Origin: Acanthochlamys bracteata | Taxonomy: Eukaryota > Streptophyta > Magnoliopsida > Pandanales > Velloziaceae | DNA: 64,000 nt | Direction of reading: 5' to 3' | Assembly: GCA_019914995.1 (NCBI GenBank) | Contig: CM034135.1 | Coordinates: 1,490,501-1,554,500 of the forward strand | Shown: in pieces, positions 47,216 through 63,700 of the stretch | Position numbering within the stretch: position 1 is the stretch's first letter | Layout of the letters: every line of letters starts with the position of its first letter | The notes under the pieces: model-generated | Databases searched by the model: none | What the model was told of the DNA's origin: nothing | What the model saw: the letters and a program-made list of their open reading frames with translations, nothing else | Made by a program: the position numbers and the translations under genes

Positions 47216-49930
47216 ATGGCGGTTAAGAAGAGTGTTGGTGAACTCAAGGGAGCTGATCTGCGAGGGAAGCGTGTGTTCGTGCGCGTGGATCTCAACGTTC
47301 CGCTTGATGGCAACTTCAAGATCACCGACGATAATAGGATCAGGGCTGCTGCACCTACGATCAAGTATCTTATGGAGCATGGTGCTCGGATTATTCTCTG
47401 CAGTCACCTGGTGAGTTTTTTGATCAGGCCGATCTCTTTGAATCTCCTCGAATAATCTATGTTTTGATTTTGTAAATAATTTTTTTTTTTGTGGAGTGTT
47501 TTGGTTGCGATCTGGCGTTGGAATTTTGCTTTGGCATGAGATTTGCTAGAGTTTGCAGTTGGTTTGAGATCTGATCATCTGGTTTGTGCTTCTTAAGATT
47601 TTGATTGAGATCAGTTAGTGAGCTCAGATGACAATTTTATTTATATTTTGGGTTTTTGTATAGATCGGTTGCTGCGAAGAGCGAAGTTATGTAACTGACT
47701 TTTTCATGCCTTTTTATGTTCTCTTGTCCGAGTTTGCAGTGTGATTGCTTTGATTGCACGACGCAATCGGTTTTGATTCGAGATCGGTTATTTGAGTGTT
47801 TGATGTTATTCGTATTGGTTTCAGTCTTGTGATTGTGTGAGACTTTTGAGCATATTGCTTGACACAATTTGGGATTTTCATGTATTGCATGTTCTTATGG
47901 CTGTGGCGAGATCATTATACCACAAACTGCTTTGTGGTGTGTTTGAGTTAGTAGGAACAGTGATCATATGATTTTAGATAAAAAGGCACAGGATGGTTAC
48001 AAAAATGCTTTGCTCCTTTTCTGTGACTGTGCATTTTCTTACTCTTATGTTTCGATATCTGGTACATTGAAGTTTTTATATTCTTGAGTTTTTTATATTT
48101 TTGAGCCATATCTTGGTTAGGATACTTGCCTACTTTGTTTCCCAGACCAGCTTGCATGTTCTAACTTCTGTTCTTATGTTCGGGAGTTCAGGGGCGTCCT
48201 AAAGGTGTGACACCAAAGTATAGCTTGAAGCCTTTGGTACCTCGGCTGTCAGAAGTTCTCGGTGTTCATGTAAGCACTTCTAGTGTTATTCTTTTATGTT
48301 TGAGTTGTAGAAGAAAGGAATGATCTTCTGCTTCATTGCAGGTAGAAATGGCTGATGACACTGTTGGCCCAGAAGTAGAGAAGAAGGTTGCATCTCTACC
48401 AGAGGGAGGTGTGCTTCTTCTTGAAAATGTACGATTTTACAAGGAGGAGGAAAAGAATGACCCCGAGTTTGCAAAGAAGCTAGCTGCCCTAGCCGATCTT
48501 TATGTCAATGATGCTTTTGGCACTGCTCATAGAGCTCATGCTTCAACTGAGGGAGTCGCCAAATATTTGAAGCCAGCTGTTTCTGGATTCCTCATGCAGA
48601 AGGTGTGTTTAATTGTGCTAATGCTAGAAACTTCTCAGCTTGCAATCTTCATCCAATTTTATAAGTTTCAAACCTCCAGCTTTGCTTGCTTAGTTTTTAT
48701 GCTTTTTTTTTCATAGATTTTGTACGGAAGCCTCTGTTTTTCACATTTTGTACGATTCCTGGCTCCTGATGTAAACAGCATGAAGAACTACTAACATTTT
48801 TAAACTTGGTTTTGAATAGTTTACTATGTATCAAGATATTATGAAATAACATGATAGCATTTGGTTGCGGGGTAGTATGTGGTCTACTAACTGAGTTGTT
48901 GGGCAGATTGAATCTTGTTGAATAAGTATTTGATGGTATATAAGGTTTCTGGTTCAGTTGTGCACTGTTACTTCATTTCACGAAATCGTGTGGCTAACGG
49001 AGATGATACACTTGTAACTTTTTCAGGAACTTGACTACCTTGTTGGAGCTGTAGCAAATCCGCAGAGACCTTTTGCTGCTATAGTGGGTGGCTCTAAGGT
49101 ATCAACAAAGATCGGAGTGATTGAATCTCTATTTGAGAAGGTTGACGTTCTCCTCCTCGGTGGAGGCATGATCTTCACATTCTACAAGGCACAAGGACAT
49201 TCCGTCGGTTCATCTCTTGTGGAGGAAGACAAACTTGAACTGGCAAAGGCTCTTATGGAGAAGGCCAAGTCCAAAGGCATCCAACTGCTGTTGCCTACTG
49301 ATGTGGTCATAGCTGACAAGTTTGCTGCTGATGCAGAAAGCAAGGCATGTTTAGTAATCACATTTACCAGTCTTCATTTTTATGTTCATTGAACAAACTT
49401 TTAGTAGGATTATTTAGTACCGCCTCTCTCTACCTCATGCTGTGCAAGCTGAGACCTTATCGACTTATCCTTTTGTGATGCAGATTGTGCCAGCATCCGG
49501 TATCCCAGATGGCTGGATGGGTCTTGATATTGGCCCTGACTCCATCGAAACTTTCAGTGGAACTCTGGATACCACCAAGACCATCATCTGGAATGGTCCA
49601 ATGGGAGTCTTTGAGTTTGATAAGTTTGCAAAAGGAACCGAGGTAAATTGGACTTAAGCATGTGGATGCAGCATGAAAGTGTTCATAGTCGTTGCTTTTT
49701 GAACATTAGTGACATCATGCTCTTTTTTTGCCCAGGCTATTGCTAAGAAGCTTGCAGATCTCAGTGGAAAGGGTGTGACGACTATCATTGGCGGTGGTGA
49801 CTCTGTTGCTGCTGTTGAGAAGGCTGGGCTTGCTGATAAGATGAGCCACATCTCAACAGGAGGTGGTGCCAGCTTGGAGCTTCTGGAGGGCAAGTCTCTT
49901 CCTGGTGTTCTAGCACTTGACGACGCATGA
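47216..49930 (+). CDS. PGK3: Phosphoglycerate kinase, cytosolic
   Basis: Six exons (47216-47410, 48192-48269, 48342-48602, 49027-49344, 49484-49642, 49736-49930) join in frame into 401 residues, the usual length of the plant cytosolic enzyme. There is no plastid transit peptide: the protein starts [15 protein letters not shown]. Visible motifs: the substrate-binding [13 protein letters not shown] (18-31), [82 protein letters not shown], and the nucleotide-binding [15 protein letters not shown]. It converts 1,3-bisphosphoglycerate and ADP to 3-phosphoglycerate and ATP in cytosolic glycolysis. Intron 4 starts with GC (GCAAG|gcatgt at 49345) and ends at cag 49483. The amino acids ESK-IVPA across that junction match other plant PGKs, so the GC donor is well supported. 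Confidence 0.97.
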
Positions 49931-50832
49931 AGCTTTTTCCTGTCCTAATCGTCTTTCCTCCCTGCAGTCAGTTGCATTTGGGATGAGATGTAGCATGTAC
50001 TCTTTATTATGAACAAAAATTAAAAAAAAAGTTTTGTAGATGGTTGAATAAGAGGGGTTTTACCTTTTGCATGAGAGATAATCAGTTGCTGTTGACTCAG
50101 ATACTCTGTTTTTAGTGTAGCACTTGAGAGTTAGCTGTTAGAAGTTCTATACTTCTATTTTGTGTGTGATTTGGTGTACTACGTTCTCTTTCCTCTATTC
50201 TACATTGTTGCGTCGGAGACAAAGTTAACGCCAAGCACTTCAATTTTACATATAAAAATAAAATTTTAAATTTTTTATATAATTAAAATATATAAATTAT
50301 TTAAAATTTAAAATTTGATGAAAAAAATAAAGTTATGGATTATTGAAAAACGCACTCAGTGGATATAGGGGCTATTTGTTTGTGCGTTTGAAAAATTACT
50401 TATCAGTTTTTCTTAATTTTTTTTATTTTATATTTTTTAATATATATTTTTAAAATATATAAAAAATTTATTTAAAAATTTAAAAAATTAAAAATAATTT
50501 TACGAAATAAAATTTTTTTATTAAATAAAACTTATTTTTTAAAAAAATAAAAATATCTTTTATTTTAAAAAAATTTTATTTTATAAGTATTTTCGAACGC
50601 TCCATAATGGCTTGTTGTTGCTGTTGTTTGTTTCTCTTTTTAAATTTTCTTTTCTTGTGGGAAATAACGGTTGGACCAAAGCCGCCAAACGACCTTGATT
50701 GCACTATAATCATTGAATTAGCCTCTTCCTTTGCTCTAAGATTTTTCGTTTTAATGCTTCTAATATTTGTTAATTTTTATTTTCCACTGCTTCGTTTCTA
50801 TTCGATGATATTTCACTCCCGCTAACGTGACC
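49931..50832. other. 3' region of PGK and AT-rich spacer
   Basis: The PGK 3' UTR occupies about 250 bases, followed by AT-rich spacer that includes a MITE-like element and then the GC-normal flank of the HINT-like remnant. No gene seen. Confidence 0.5.
50375..50605. mobile_element. AT-rich MITE-like element, copy 4
   Basis: The left end gtgcgtttgaaaaattactt and right end aagtattttcgaacgctcc form an imperfect inverted repeat (gtgcgtttgaaaa against gagcgttcgaaaa). The right 45 bases match the right end of the unit at 21478-21715 closely. A/T-only body, non-coding. Confidence 0.5.
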
Positions 50833-53013
<2,181 letters not shown>

Positions 53014-54214
53014 ATTGCACATGACACCTTGGTGCTTTTCTTTTCCATCAACTCTTCTATATTTGAGAAAAGTCACTATGATGCCTAATCTTCCATTGTT
53101 AAGGGAAATTTTGCCCTGCACTGTAGATCTTTGTGTTTTCAAGTTTGTTCTGCTAGTCTACTTATGATATCTCTACACTATCTGTTGGTTTATTGAATGA
53201 AGCCCTTGCACCATCTGTGTTTGATGTGAAGAGAGATGGTTGCCTATCTGTATTCTGACATATTATAGTGTTAGTTTCTGTTGGATACATATTCCTGTTT
53301 TTCTCTTACATAATGTCTCCAGATTTTAATCCGTAGTGAAAACTGATGCAAAATATAGTCCATTCTGAAGGAAGCTTTGGATATCAAACATAGAATGGAT
53401 GATCTAAATGGCAAAACTGTCTGGTATCGTCCTTTATCAATTGGATTCTTGACCAAATCAAATATCTTTTTGCATGTTGTTTATAATCTTGTGGTAGCAA
53501 GGCTGAACTGGAGCTTGATTACTAAGTATTATATCTTGCAGGCAGATTCTGCATGCTTGAAGAAGCCTAGATCAATCCACCTAAACAGGTAAGTGTACAT
53601 CACACTTCAATCCCTCTATGATTACATGTGCTTTACACTTAGATTGGTACGATAATTAAAAGGAAAAGGACTGATCTCCTGTACTGCTTTTGTTTTTGTT
53701 TTGTGGGGTTCACTCACCCGCCAGTAGCTGGAAATCACCATTAAAGGGCAAAAAAGCAGACAGGTGACTGCTGGCCTCATACATAATTATCATCCTGCTT
53801 GGCCAACCCCAAAACAAAAGTAAACTCCTTGCTTAACATCAGTTAGAGTATAGTAAATGTTGGTCTTTACTTTACGGTGTAACTTTTAGATCAAGATGAA
53901 AATAAGTGCACGAGCCTGCTGTATGAATTCTGTTAAAGCTTCCTCATGGTAGTTCGTTTTTTCAGGGAAAGAGTTTTTTTTTTCTTTTCAAATCTTTGAC
54001 AATGTAAGTAGACTTCCAGTACTTAGCAAGCAAAAGAAGTTAAGTTTAGCTTAGGATACTTACTGAACTGATAAATCTCTTTTGTAACGGGAAACTTAGT
54101 TTGGATAATTTGGTGTCTTCAGTTTCTAGCAGACTTGGATGATGCAACGCTCACCGTTGTTTGATAGAAATCTTGAAGAAGAACTTAGCCTCAGGTCCCA
54201 ACTGAAGCAAATTA

Positions 54215-54448
54215 AGGGACGTTTGGAAGTATTTTTAAAAAATATTTTTTAAAATGAAAAAAAAATATTTTATTATATTTAAAAAAAGTTTTATTTTTTA
54301 ATTTATAAAAAAACAAATAGTAATAATATTATTATGCAAGTTTTTATATTTTAAAAAAAAATTAAAATAGATTTTATAAAAATGATAATATTTATTAAAA
54401 AATTAAACTAAAAAATTATTTTCTTAAAGTAAAATGTCAAGCAGTCTC
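54215..54448. mobile_element. AT-rich MITE-like element, copy 5, with TTA duplication
   Basis: The left end agggacgtttggaagtatttttaaaa and right end aaaatgtcaagcagtctc are weakly inverted. TTA flanks both ends (54212-54214 and 54449-54451). The left end shares GACGTTTG and the following AGT-TTTTTAAAA with the unit at 22243. Confidence 0.5.
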
Positions 54449-55694
54449 TTAGCTGCTGATTAGAGTTCATAGAACGTAAAAGTCATTGTTGAAAATGATT
54501 ATTGAAATATTAGAAAGTTGATCGAGTGTGCACGTAGGTAAACTGTTCTATATATTTTGGTTGGATTTGTGGCATTTTTATTAGTCTACCCTTGGAACAA
54601 GAAGCAGTATTCGTCAACAATTAAATTAAATTCTGGGTTGTTAGTCAACTTTATTTGTTTAGTTTGTAATTTGGGTGAAACGAAAAACAGGTCAATTTTA
54701 TAAAAAAAATGTTGATGGAGGTTGGTTGATGGAATTCAATCTCATCTAATGTTTTAATAAATTTTTTTATAAAAATAAGTTTAAAGTATTTTTTTATTAT
54801 ATATAATAAGAATTATATAAAATATTTAATATATATAATATTTGTATTTTAACTTTAAAAAATTTTCTTAAATATTATAAAAATGTATTAAAAATAATAA
54901 ATCTAAAGAGCACTTCTTTGGAGACAGCTTCTTTTTATTTGGTTTTTACTATTTTCTTCCAAAGATTAATAATAAAAGTGGTACCAGTATCACATCAAAT
55001 TATAAGTGCGGAGGTTTGCAAATTTGTGGACTAGTCCATATTGAATTCAGAATTATAGTTTTTTTGCTCAAATTTATTTATTTTTAATTTATTTTAAAAA
55101 ATAAAACAATATTTTTAAATTATTTTTAAAGACATTTTGATTTTAACTTTTATTATGTAAAACTTATTTATGTATATTTGAAACACATTCTTAAAAAAAA
55201 AAATGTTAAAACAACGGGAAGAGGAAAATTTTGTTCTTTGACAGTGGCATAACAGTTTTAATTAATTAAGATTATAATGGAATTTATTTCACCAGCCAAC
55301 CAACACCACCTCTGGGAAACAACACGACAAGTTCAAGCTGGCCAGCTCAAAACCAGAGTGCTCTTTTCCGGAAACGATTGCTGTGAACGCGTTTCCCTTT
55401 CATCCTGGTATCGTACTGGAACTGGTTTGTTTCGTTTGCGTCACTAACTTCTGTCTTTCGCAAAGTGTGTATTTATTTCCACATAAAAGTAATTTTTTTT
55501 CTATTAAAAAATTAATGTTAATTTATTTTTTATTACAAAAAATATATAATATTATTTTTAATTTATTTTTCAATATAAAATAAATACATCACTTTTAACA
55601 ATAATATTTTTAATAACTTATTTTAAAAAATTTACTTTCAAAAAATTTATATTTAAAGTAAAAACAGCGCACACTCAAAGCCATGCCCTAGATA

Positions 55695-55905
55695 TTGGAA
55701 ACGTTCGGATTGCTTTTATAACAAAATTTTCTAAAATAAAATGTATTTTTAAATAATTTTTTTATAAAAATACTAATAAATTTTATGAAATAAATTCTTT
55801 CTGTATTTTAAATCTTAAATAAATTTTAAAATTTATTTAATCATTTAAAAAAAATTTACAATATTTTTTAATTAAACATTTTTATAAAAACACTTTAAAT
55901 ATTTT
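55695..55905. mobile_element. AT-rich MITE-like element, degenerate copy
   Basis: The left part acgttcggattgcttttataacaaaattttct followed by an A/T body, and a right part tttttataaaaacactttaaa, are arranged as a weak inverted repeat similar to the other AT-rich units. Ends not precisely defined. Confidence 0.3.
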
Positions 55906-56329
55906 TTTATTCTTTCTATTTTCATATTTTCTAAAGACTAAATTAGAACTAAACTAAAAAATGAGATCAGCAAATAAATTATAAAAACTAAAATGACCTT
56001 AAATTTAGAAAAAATAATTTATAAAATAAATTTGGAAATATTAATATAATTATTTGAAATTTACTTTGTTGTAGGAATAAAGACAATTTCGAATAATAGA
56101 TGTATTTGTTTTTTACGGAAAATTCTTATTAAAATTCTTATATTTAGTTTGTATTAAAAGTATTTAATATTATTTTATATAAAAACAATTATTTTAATAA
56201 AAAAATAAACAGTTCTCTTTATTAAAAACCTTTTTCAGCAAGATCGTTTCCCTTTCGAAATGAGTCGGACCAACTGTGGGTCCCACGTGACATGGCTGGG
56301 TTTGCTCGTATTAAAAACAAAGATTCCCT

Positions 56330-57780
56330 CCACTTTTTTCTTCCTTCCCGGTTTTTCTCTCTCGCTCTCTCAATTTTCTCTCTAAAAACAGAAATGAAAT
56401 TAACCAAACTAAAAAAATTATAATCAGAAGAAGAGAAGCAAAATCTGAAGAAGACCATCATTGCTCTTTTAAGAGACCGACCGATCGATCGATTTCTTTG
56501 TTCTCAAAGGCAAGTAAAATAGTACTAGTTTCTTTAATCGATTTGTTTTTGGTTTCGAATCGACTCCTTGTCTGATTTTCTTCACATCGTTTGATTTATT
56601 GCTTGAATGTACTAGTAATCACTTGGTTGTTGGTTTCCAGATGAAGTGCTTGTGAATTTCAGTGAGCTGATTTGATTTTTCTGTACTGTGTAGATCTTTC
56701 TGGTCACTGAAACGTTCCATGGCAGCAATACTGCTAGTGTTTTGGTTTCGATTTTTTCCTTGTTCTTTTTTTTTATAGTTTAGATAACAAAGCAGTTCGA
56801 TACTTCGTGTTCTTCATTGTTTTTTCTTTTCCTCCATATCACTACCGACTTCATTCTTCTTCGTTCTTTTTGACCTTTTTCTGTGGGTAAAAAGGTTCAG
56901 GATATTATAAGAATCAGGTATGAATTCGTTCTAGTGTTTGAATCAGATTGAAATATTGAGAAACCTTTCCCCTTCAGTGAGAGTTTTGAAGATTTAATTA
57001 CTTGAATGAGATCTAGACATTCTTTGTAAGCTTAAATTTTTTCCCTATTTTGTGCAGAGTTGTTAAAACTTCGTATAAAATTATTACAGCTACGCACGTT
57101 TGGACTATTGGTGACTTACAGGACTTGTTTTGATGTTTATTTTGGATCCAAAAGCAGAATGGATCACAAATGAAAAACAACTCAGGTGCTGATTGCGTTC
57201 AACAACCAACCATAGTTTACATACTTCTAAGTAGAAGTTAATTAGATCTCCTTCATCTTTGAATCCACTCTTTCCTGTTGGCAAAAGCAACATTCCTCTC
57301 AAATTGCAGCTTTGCTAAAATTAATCTGAGTTTCTTTTCTAAGACACTTGCACAATGTAAATTTATATTTAATTTTGATTTTGAACTTTGGTAAGTAAAT
57401 TTATTTCCTGAGACATCAATTGTGAAAAGTGTTCAGAATTGCTCTTCGTAGCGATCTCACTCAGATCTTGGCCTCCACCAAAATTAATGCTTTTGATTTT
57501 ATTTTTTGATTGATGTAATGAACACACACCGCATCTGTTTTTATTCCCACAAATATAGTTCACAAATATGCATCTATACTAAATCTTATGGATTGAAATG
57601 TTATACATGCACTTTTTGTAAAATTAGGCTGCCCGAAATATGCATGGCATGCCTAAGATGTAATAGTGATTACCATCATGAGCTATTCCGTTATGCACTG
57701 TTCCATCATTAACAATATTTTGTTCGTCAAAAACAGGTTGTGACCGATTGGGGGATTAGAAGTTGTTTGCTGAGAACTAA
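56330..57780 (+). other. 5' UTR and leader intron of the PICC-like gene
   Basis: A CT-rich leader (ttctctctctcgctctctc near 56355) runs into a candidate donor AAAG|GCAAGT at 56509/56510, which is the textbook GC-type donor. A probable acceptor (aaaaacag) ends at 57737, 43 bases before the start codon. The exact leader structure needs transcript evidence. Confidence 0.45.
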
Positions 57781-60700
57781 ATGGAGGATGTACAAACAGG
57801 CTCTGCAGAACTGAAGGTCCAGCTTCCTGAAAAGGCTTGGACTCCATGATGTCTTCTTGTCTTCATAAATTTTTTTGAATTTTAAAAATAGGCAAATGAT
57901 CTCCTTTTTCTCTCTTAATATAGAATGATTTCAGAATTGAAGGATTTCTTTAGGTGTTTATACTGTCTCATTACAGCAGTTACCTATTCAGTCTTAGCAT
58001 TTATGAGGTAGATTCTACAAAATGAAGATCATAAGATTTGTGTCAAAGATATTTAGATATCTATAAGCCTGCAGTTGGTTTACTTTTCCAACATAAATAA
58101 CTAGATTGAACGCCATGGATTAACCACAAGAACACATTTGAGAATAGTAAGTAGAAGATCAGGTGAAGATACTAGTGCTGAAGGAGACTTGACAATGATA
58201 TATCTAACTACTTAAATCAAGAGGCTCGATCCATTGTCTGCTTATTCAGGTTACGTTAAGAGTTCATATAATTCTTTGAGGCATTAGAGCACATTTTGAG
58301 ATCCCTCTAACAAAGTCTTTTCCCCAATCAACTGGAAAATTAGAAGAAATTGTTTCTATTTTTGTAATGACATACTTGAAGATTGTTGTATATCTTACTT
58401 GATAATGGGGTTTGCTGTAGTTGTTGTTCTTTGGGGTTAGTTGAATATTCTCCGGTTCAATCTCTTAAAATGCATGTTCCCATTGTTAAGTTGAGCATTT
58501 TAACTTGATGAGCAAATAAGAGCTATTAATTCTTTGTTTCACAAGGTTTCTTCCGTCTTTTCCGTTTCTTTCTCCTGGTATTTGGTCTCAATTTTTGTTT
58601 TCTTCAAATCTTATGGAGGCTATTAATTAAATGAATTTAATTATTGTAGTATATCAAGCTACAGCATGTTCTGATAGAAGGTTTGAAAAGTGTGCTAACG
58701 TTCAGTTGCTTACATGTTCAGTCTATCAAAACTGACCCTTAATCTAGTTATATATTTCCATCTGCAAAGTGTGCTGGAGTTATGTTATCATATCTTCATT
58801 TTCTTTAAGTATCTTCATTTTCATCAAATGATTCAATGCTAGAACATCGATGGATCTGCTTGCTAGTCCCAATCTTTTGTCTTTCTTTCTTTCTTTTTAA
58901 AAAAAATTATTCAGGCTCTAACTGTTCTATAACTGCTACACACTGCAGGTAGAAGGAAATTCAGAGCCTGTTTTGGTAAATGGTCATTCTCTTGAAGAAG
59001 AAAAGAAAGCAAGCAGAGAAGACAGAGAGGAGGATTCTGCATTAGATGAGGAATTCGTAAAGATTGAAAAGGAACCAACAAATACCAAGGACGGTTCCCG
59101 GAAAGCTTTCTCAGAGGTAGAACAACAACCAACCAGTCCTCATCCAGGGAGGTTAGAAATGCCTGACGGAAGTTCACTTGATGGTGAAGGGAAAATTAAA
59201 GAACTTGCACTTCAGCTTGAAACTGTTGTCAACAAATTGCAGCATTCAGAATCTGAAAAAGAAGCACTGCATTCAGAGCTTGCTGTTACCAAAGAGAATC
59301 TAGAAAAGACAGAGAAACAGTGCGAGAATTTGGTACGAGATCATGAGAAGATGGTGGAACGTATTCAAGAAGCTGAACATAAACATAATGCACAGCTAGG
59401 ATCTCTCCAGGAAGCTCTGGCAGCTCAGGAAATGAAGCATAAGGAGCTGGTTGATCCAACGGAATCCTTTAATGGGTTATCTGCAGAGGTTGAGAGCTCT
59501 AGAACAAATATGGAAGAGCTTAACAAACAGTTAGCATCATCAGCTGATGAAGTGCGCAAATTTGAGGGGCTTACTAACGAAAAGGGTTCTTTTGCAAATT
59601 CAGAAGCAGGAAGGGCTGCCGAAGTGGAGAAGATGCTGGAGGTGGCAAAATCAAGTGCCAAGGTAACAGAAGACCAGGTCACCTATCTGCAGGAAGAACT
59701 CAAGAAACTTCAAGATGACATTGCTGAGAGCCAGAAACTTCAGGAAGCATTGAGTCGCACTGCACTGGAACTTTCAATGGCTCAAGAGAAGTTGGCGCAG
59801 TCAGAATCGCGAGTGGCAGAGTTGGAGGCGCAGCTAGTTTCTCAGGAGAACACCATCAAGTTGGAAATTCAAGAGGAAGTAAATAAAAGAGAGGCACTTG
59901 AAGCTGCCTGTGGAAAAAACAAAGTAGTGGCACAGAGATTACAGGAGGACTTGGTCAAACTGTCTGATGAAAAGGAAACTCTCGGAAACTGTATTACCGA
60001 CCTCAGTGCGAAACTTTCACATACTGAGGAATTTTGCAGCCAGTTAATGGGCAAACTGAATGAAGCTGAGCAGAACTTAAATAAAACTGATACACTCCTC
60101 TCGCAAAATTTATCACACAATGAGGAGCTGGAGGAAAAGCTGAAATCACTCGAAGAGCAGCTGCAAGAATCCAACAAAGCCCATCAGATTTCTGGCCTGA
60201 AACATCTTGAACTGGAGGATGCTATTAAGCTCTCTAATGGTGCTCAAGAGGAGATAAAAGCACAGATGAGGGAGGCTGAGATAAAGCTGATTGATGCAGA
60301 GAAGAAGATTGCCGAACTTCAGGAACAGTTAACTGTATCTGAAGCAAAAGGCTTGGAAGCTGACAGAAAATTAAATATGCTCAAGGAGAAGGAAGCAGAA
60401 CTCACCAAACTGTTTAGAGAGCGAGAGGAGGAAGCTGAACTCTCAAAGTACCTTTTCAATGATTATGAAGAACGGATAAGCCTACTGGAGTCATCTTTGA
60501 ATAAGTCTAATGCAAGGAATTTGGAGCTTGAATCCAAGCTGAGGGACCTTACTGAAAGATGTGCAGAGCATGAAGAAAGAGCCAATGTGAACCACCAACG
60601 GAGTCTTCAATTTGAAGATTTGGTTCGCATATCTCAGTCAAAGGCAGAGGAGGCTTGGAGAGTAGTTGGTGAACGGGAGCAACTACTTGAGACTGCTAAC

Positions 60701-63700
60701 TACGGAACAAAAGAGTTGGAACAATTATTGAGCACCATGGAGGGGAAATGCAGAGACGCTGAAGCACAATCAAAACATTACAGTAGTATGGTCTCTGAGC
60801 TTTCCGCTGAATTGGAAGCCTACCAAGCAAAATCCGCGAGTCTTGAATTTCTGCTGCAAGCAGCCAATGAGAAGGAGAAAGAATTAGAAAACATGATGAA
60901 TGCTGTCGCAGAAGAGGGGAAGAAATTTGAAGACTTGTCTAGGAGTTCCAGTGAGAAGCTTCTAGAAGCTCAGAGCTTGGTCGAGTCCTTGAATGCTGAA
61001 AACAAATCTTCACAGGAGAAGCTAGAAATTTCACAGAAAGATCTTGAGGCTCTACTTGTCAGAGAAAGGGAGATATTAGCTAAGCTTACGTCCGTTGAAG
61101 AACAACTGGAGCATCACCAGAAGGAGATGGAACAGTCTACAAATAGAAGTAGGGATCTAGAATTCTTACATGATAACTTCATACAGGATTCAGAGCTGAA
61201 ACTCCAAGAAGCGGAAGCGAGGTTCTCTCAGAAGGATTCTGAAGCTAAGCAATTATATGAAAAGGTGAATTTCCTTGAAGAACTAGTTGCCTTCTATCAA
61301 ACTCAGGCAGTTGAGGAGGTTGAAAGGTTGGCATCAGTAAAGACTGAACTCGTGGCAATTTCAGAAAAATCTGCTGGTCTTGAGAGACTAGCCGATGATC
61401 TCAGAGTAAAACTCTCAGATTATGAAAAGAAAAGTGAGCAGCTAACTTCTGAGAATGAATTGCTGGCTGAAACCAACTCTAAACTCAACGTCGAACTAGA
61501 GACCCATGAGCGAAAAATTGATGACCTTCAGAAAGAGGCATTCAGCTCCATTCAAGCAGAGAAAGAGGCAACCACTGAGCAGCTTGCTTCTCATGTGAGA
61601 ACCATAGGTCAGTTAACTGATGAGCATTCCAGAGGCTTGGAACAGTCAGCTACAGAATCTCACATTAAGGAAACTGAAAGCCTGCTGAATGAGGCTATTG
61701 AGAAGCTAAGGAAAAGGGATTTGGAGTCTCAAGACTTAAATGGCAAGGTCCTTGTCCTTGAGGCTGAGGTAAAAAGATATGAAGAGTTGGTCAAGGATTC
61801 TGCTGTTGTTGCTGATGCCCACAAGTTGGAGCTGGAGGAGGCTTTGAGGAAAGTGCAAAATCTGGAGGAGGTTTTGCTGGGCATGCAGAGTAAAGCGAAT
61901 CAATTGGAAACTGAGAATGAAAGTCTAGCTAAAATAAACTTGAACCTTTCTGAGGAGCTGGCAGCATATCAGACAAAAATGAACGAGGTACAATTGACAC
62001 TAACTTCAGTGATGGAAGAGAAACAAGAGACATCTGTACAGCTTCATTCTTCTAAGAAGACCATTGAAGATCTGATGAGGCAGCTCAAATCTGAGGGAGA
62101 AAAACTGCAGTCTCAGGTTAGTTAACCAGATTTATGACACATAATTTGTAACTTCTGCTTAACAACTGATGGTATGCTAAGGATTTTTATCTCTATAAAA
62201 AGCATATTTTCTCAATGTTTGCTTTGCTAACCCCTCTCCAACCTTCTATGAACTCACTTTGAGGTGTATTAAAACAGGTATGTTCTCTTATAGAAGAAAA
62301 TAGTAACCTCAATATCATTTACCAAGAAGCCAAAAAAGGACTTGAAGAAACAGTAGTTGGAATGGAAAAGCAACTCGATGATCAGAACTCAAGAGAGATT
62401 TCTCTCTTGGCGGAAGTAGAAAAACTGAAGATGGAAGTTGCTGACAAAAGTAAGGTACAGGCTAGGGTGTTCGAAGTTGAGGAACAATTGGTATTGATTG
62501 GAAGTAAATTCAAGCAAGAGGTAATGTACCCATGTTTAATTCTAATTTCCATCTACCAGAGCTTTGAATATTTCGTAGGTATTAGTTTCATGAATTAACT
62601 ATCATTTCAGATTGAGAGCATTCATATGGCTGCTCATGAGAAGGAAGCTGGACTACATTCCAGATTGGAAGAGAATGCAAGCATGATCGAAGAAAAGGAT
62701 GCTTTAAGTGAACAGATAATAGAACTCCGAAAGGAGCTCGAACTTGCACACCACACCATAAAATCGCAGGCCAGTTCCTATCATTATGAAGTTATATCAT
62801 TACTGTCTGTAAGAAAATATTTGCTGCTATCCAGAAGCCTAATTGTTCACCTATGATTGTGTAGTTCCTTTCCTTTAACCATCTGTTAGTAGTTCATGAG
62901 TAATATTGCTGAGCATAGCAGTCAGTGTCACTAAAACTTCTGATCAAGTATGCATTCCAAGAAAGACAAGAGTTTTTTAGAATTTTCAGGGAGATTCAGA
63001 ATTTCCTTGAAATTTGTGAAGCAATTCGTCATTCGAAGATCATAAGAATCCAAGCTGTGGGCTATCTATTAATATGTAAAGATTATTTAGTCCATACTTG
63101 ATGTGGCGAGTGAAAGCAGTTATACCTTGTGGCAGCTAAAAGTTTTCAGCTTTGTTTCATGCATGATTTAAGCCTGGAATCTTTTCTTATTTCTTGTTTG
63201 CTAATTCTTGGTGTGCTTTTTTTCAAACAGAAAGAGGTTGTCGCAAGTATGGAACTAGAGCTAGAGGCTGCACTCAAGCATTCACTGGATGAGTTAGAGA
63301 CTTTCCAAAAACGTGCTGAACAACTGGAGAGCGAAAATGAAGAGCTTAAGCAGAAACTTCAGTTAGTTGAAAATCAGCATAAGGAAAAGGTTAGTTGAAA
63401 ATGATACGTGTATAATCTTTCTGAAGCTATTGTGAATTATTATAAGTCTCCATGGTTTTTTTGGGATCTATATGAACTTGGAAAAGTAGATCAACTCGCC
63501 ACTTGAATCCATTTGCACCTTGTGGTGATCATGTATATGCATATTCAACATTTAAAAGAATGAAGTTCCTACGTAGTAAAAAAGTTGTGGGAAATTGGTA
63601 CATGCCTTTTGCCAATTATTTACCCATGAAAAGCTAACGAGGTAATCTGATAGTTAACAACTCTGATCCATTTGCTGAACCAGGACTTCTTATTCTAACT

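Larger units (their letters stand above)
53014..56250. other. Gene-free stretch between HINT remnant and PICC-like gene
   Basis: 53014-54180 is of normal composition but has no recognisable gene. A frame at 53377-53592 is open but unfamiliar, and a gtaagt donor-like site follows at 53590. From 54210 onward the sequence is AT-rich with MITE-like units. The final bases lead into the PICC-like promoter. Confidence 0.5.

Noticed and set aside
47216-49930. Plastid phosphoglycerate kinase
   Set aside because: The protein starts directly at the catalytic domain with no transit peptide, and sequence agrees with cytosolic forms.
59425-60177. Minus-strand Ser-rich frames opposite the PICC-like exon
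   Set aside because: Antisense shadows of Glu/Lys-rich coiled-coil codons.
58973-62125. Myosin heavy chain
   Set aside because: Coiled-coil similarity alone suggests it; there is no motor domain, and the segment order fits PICC-type plant proteins.
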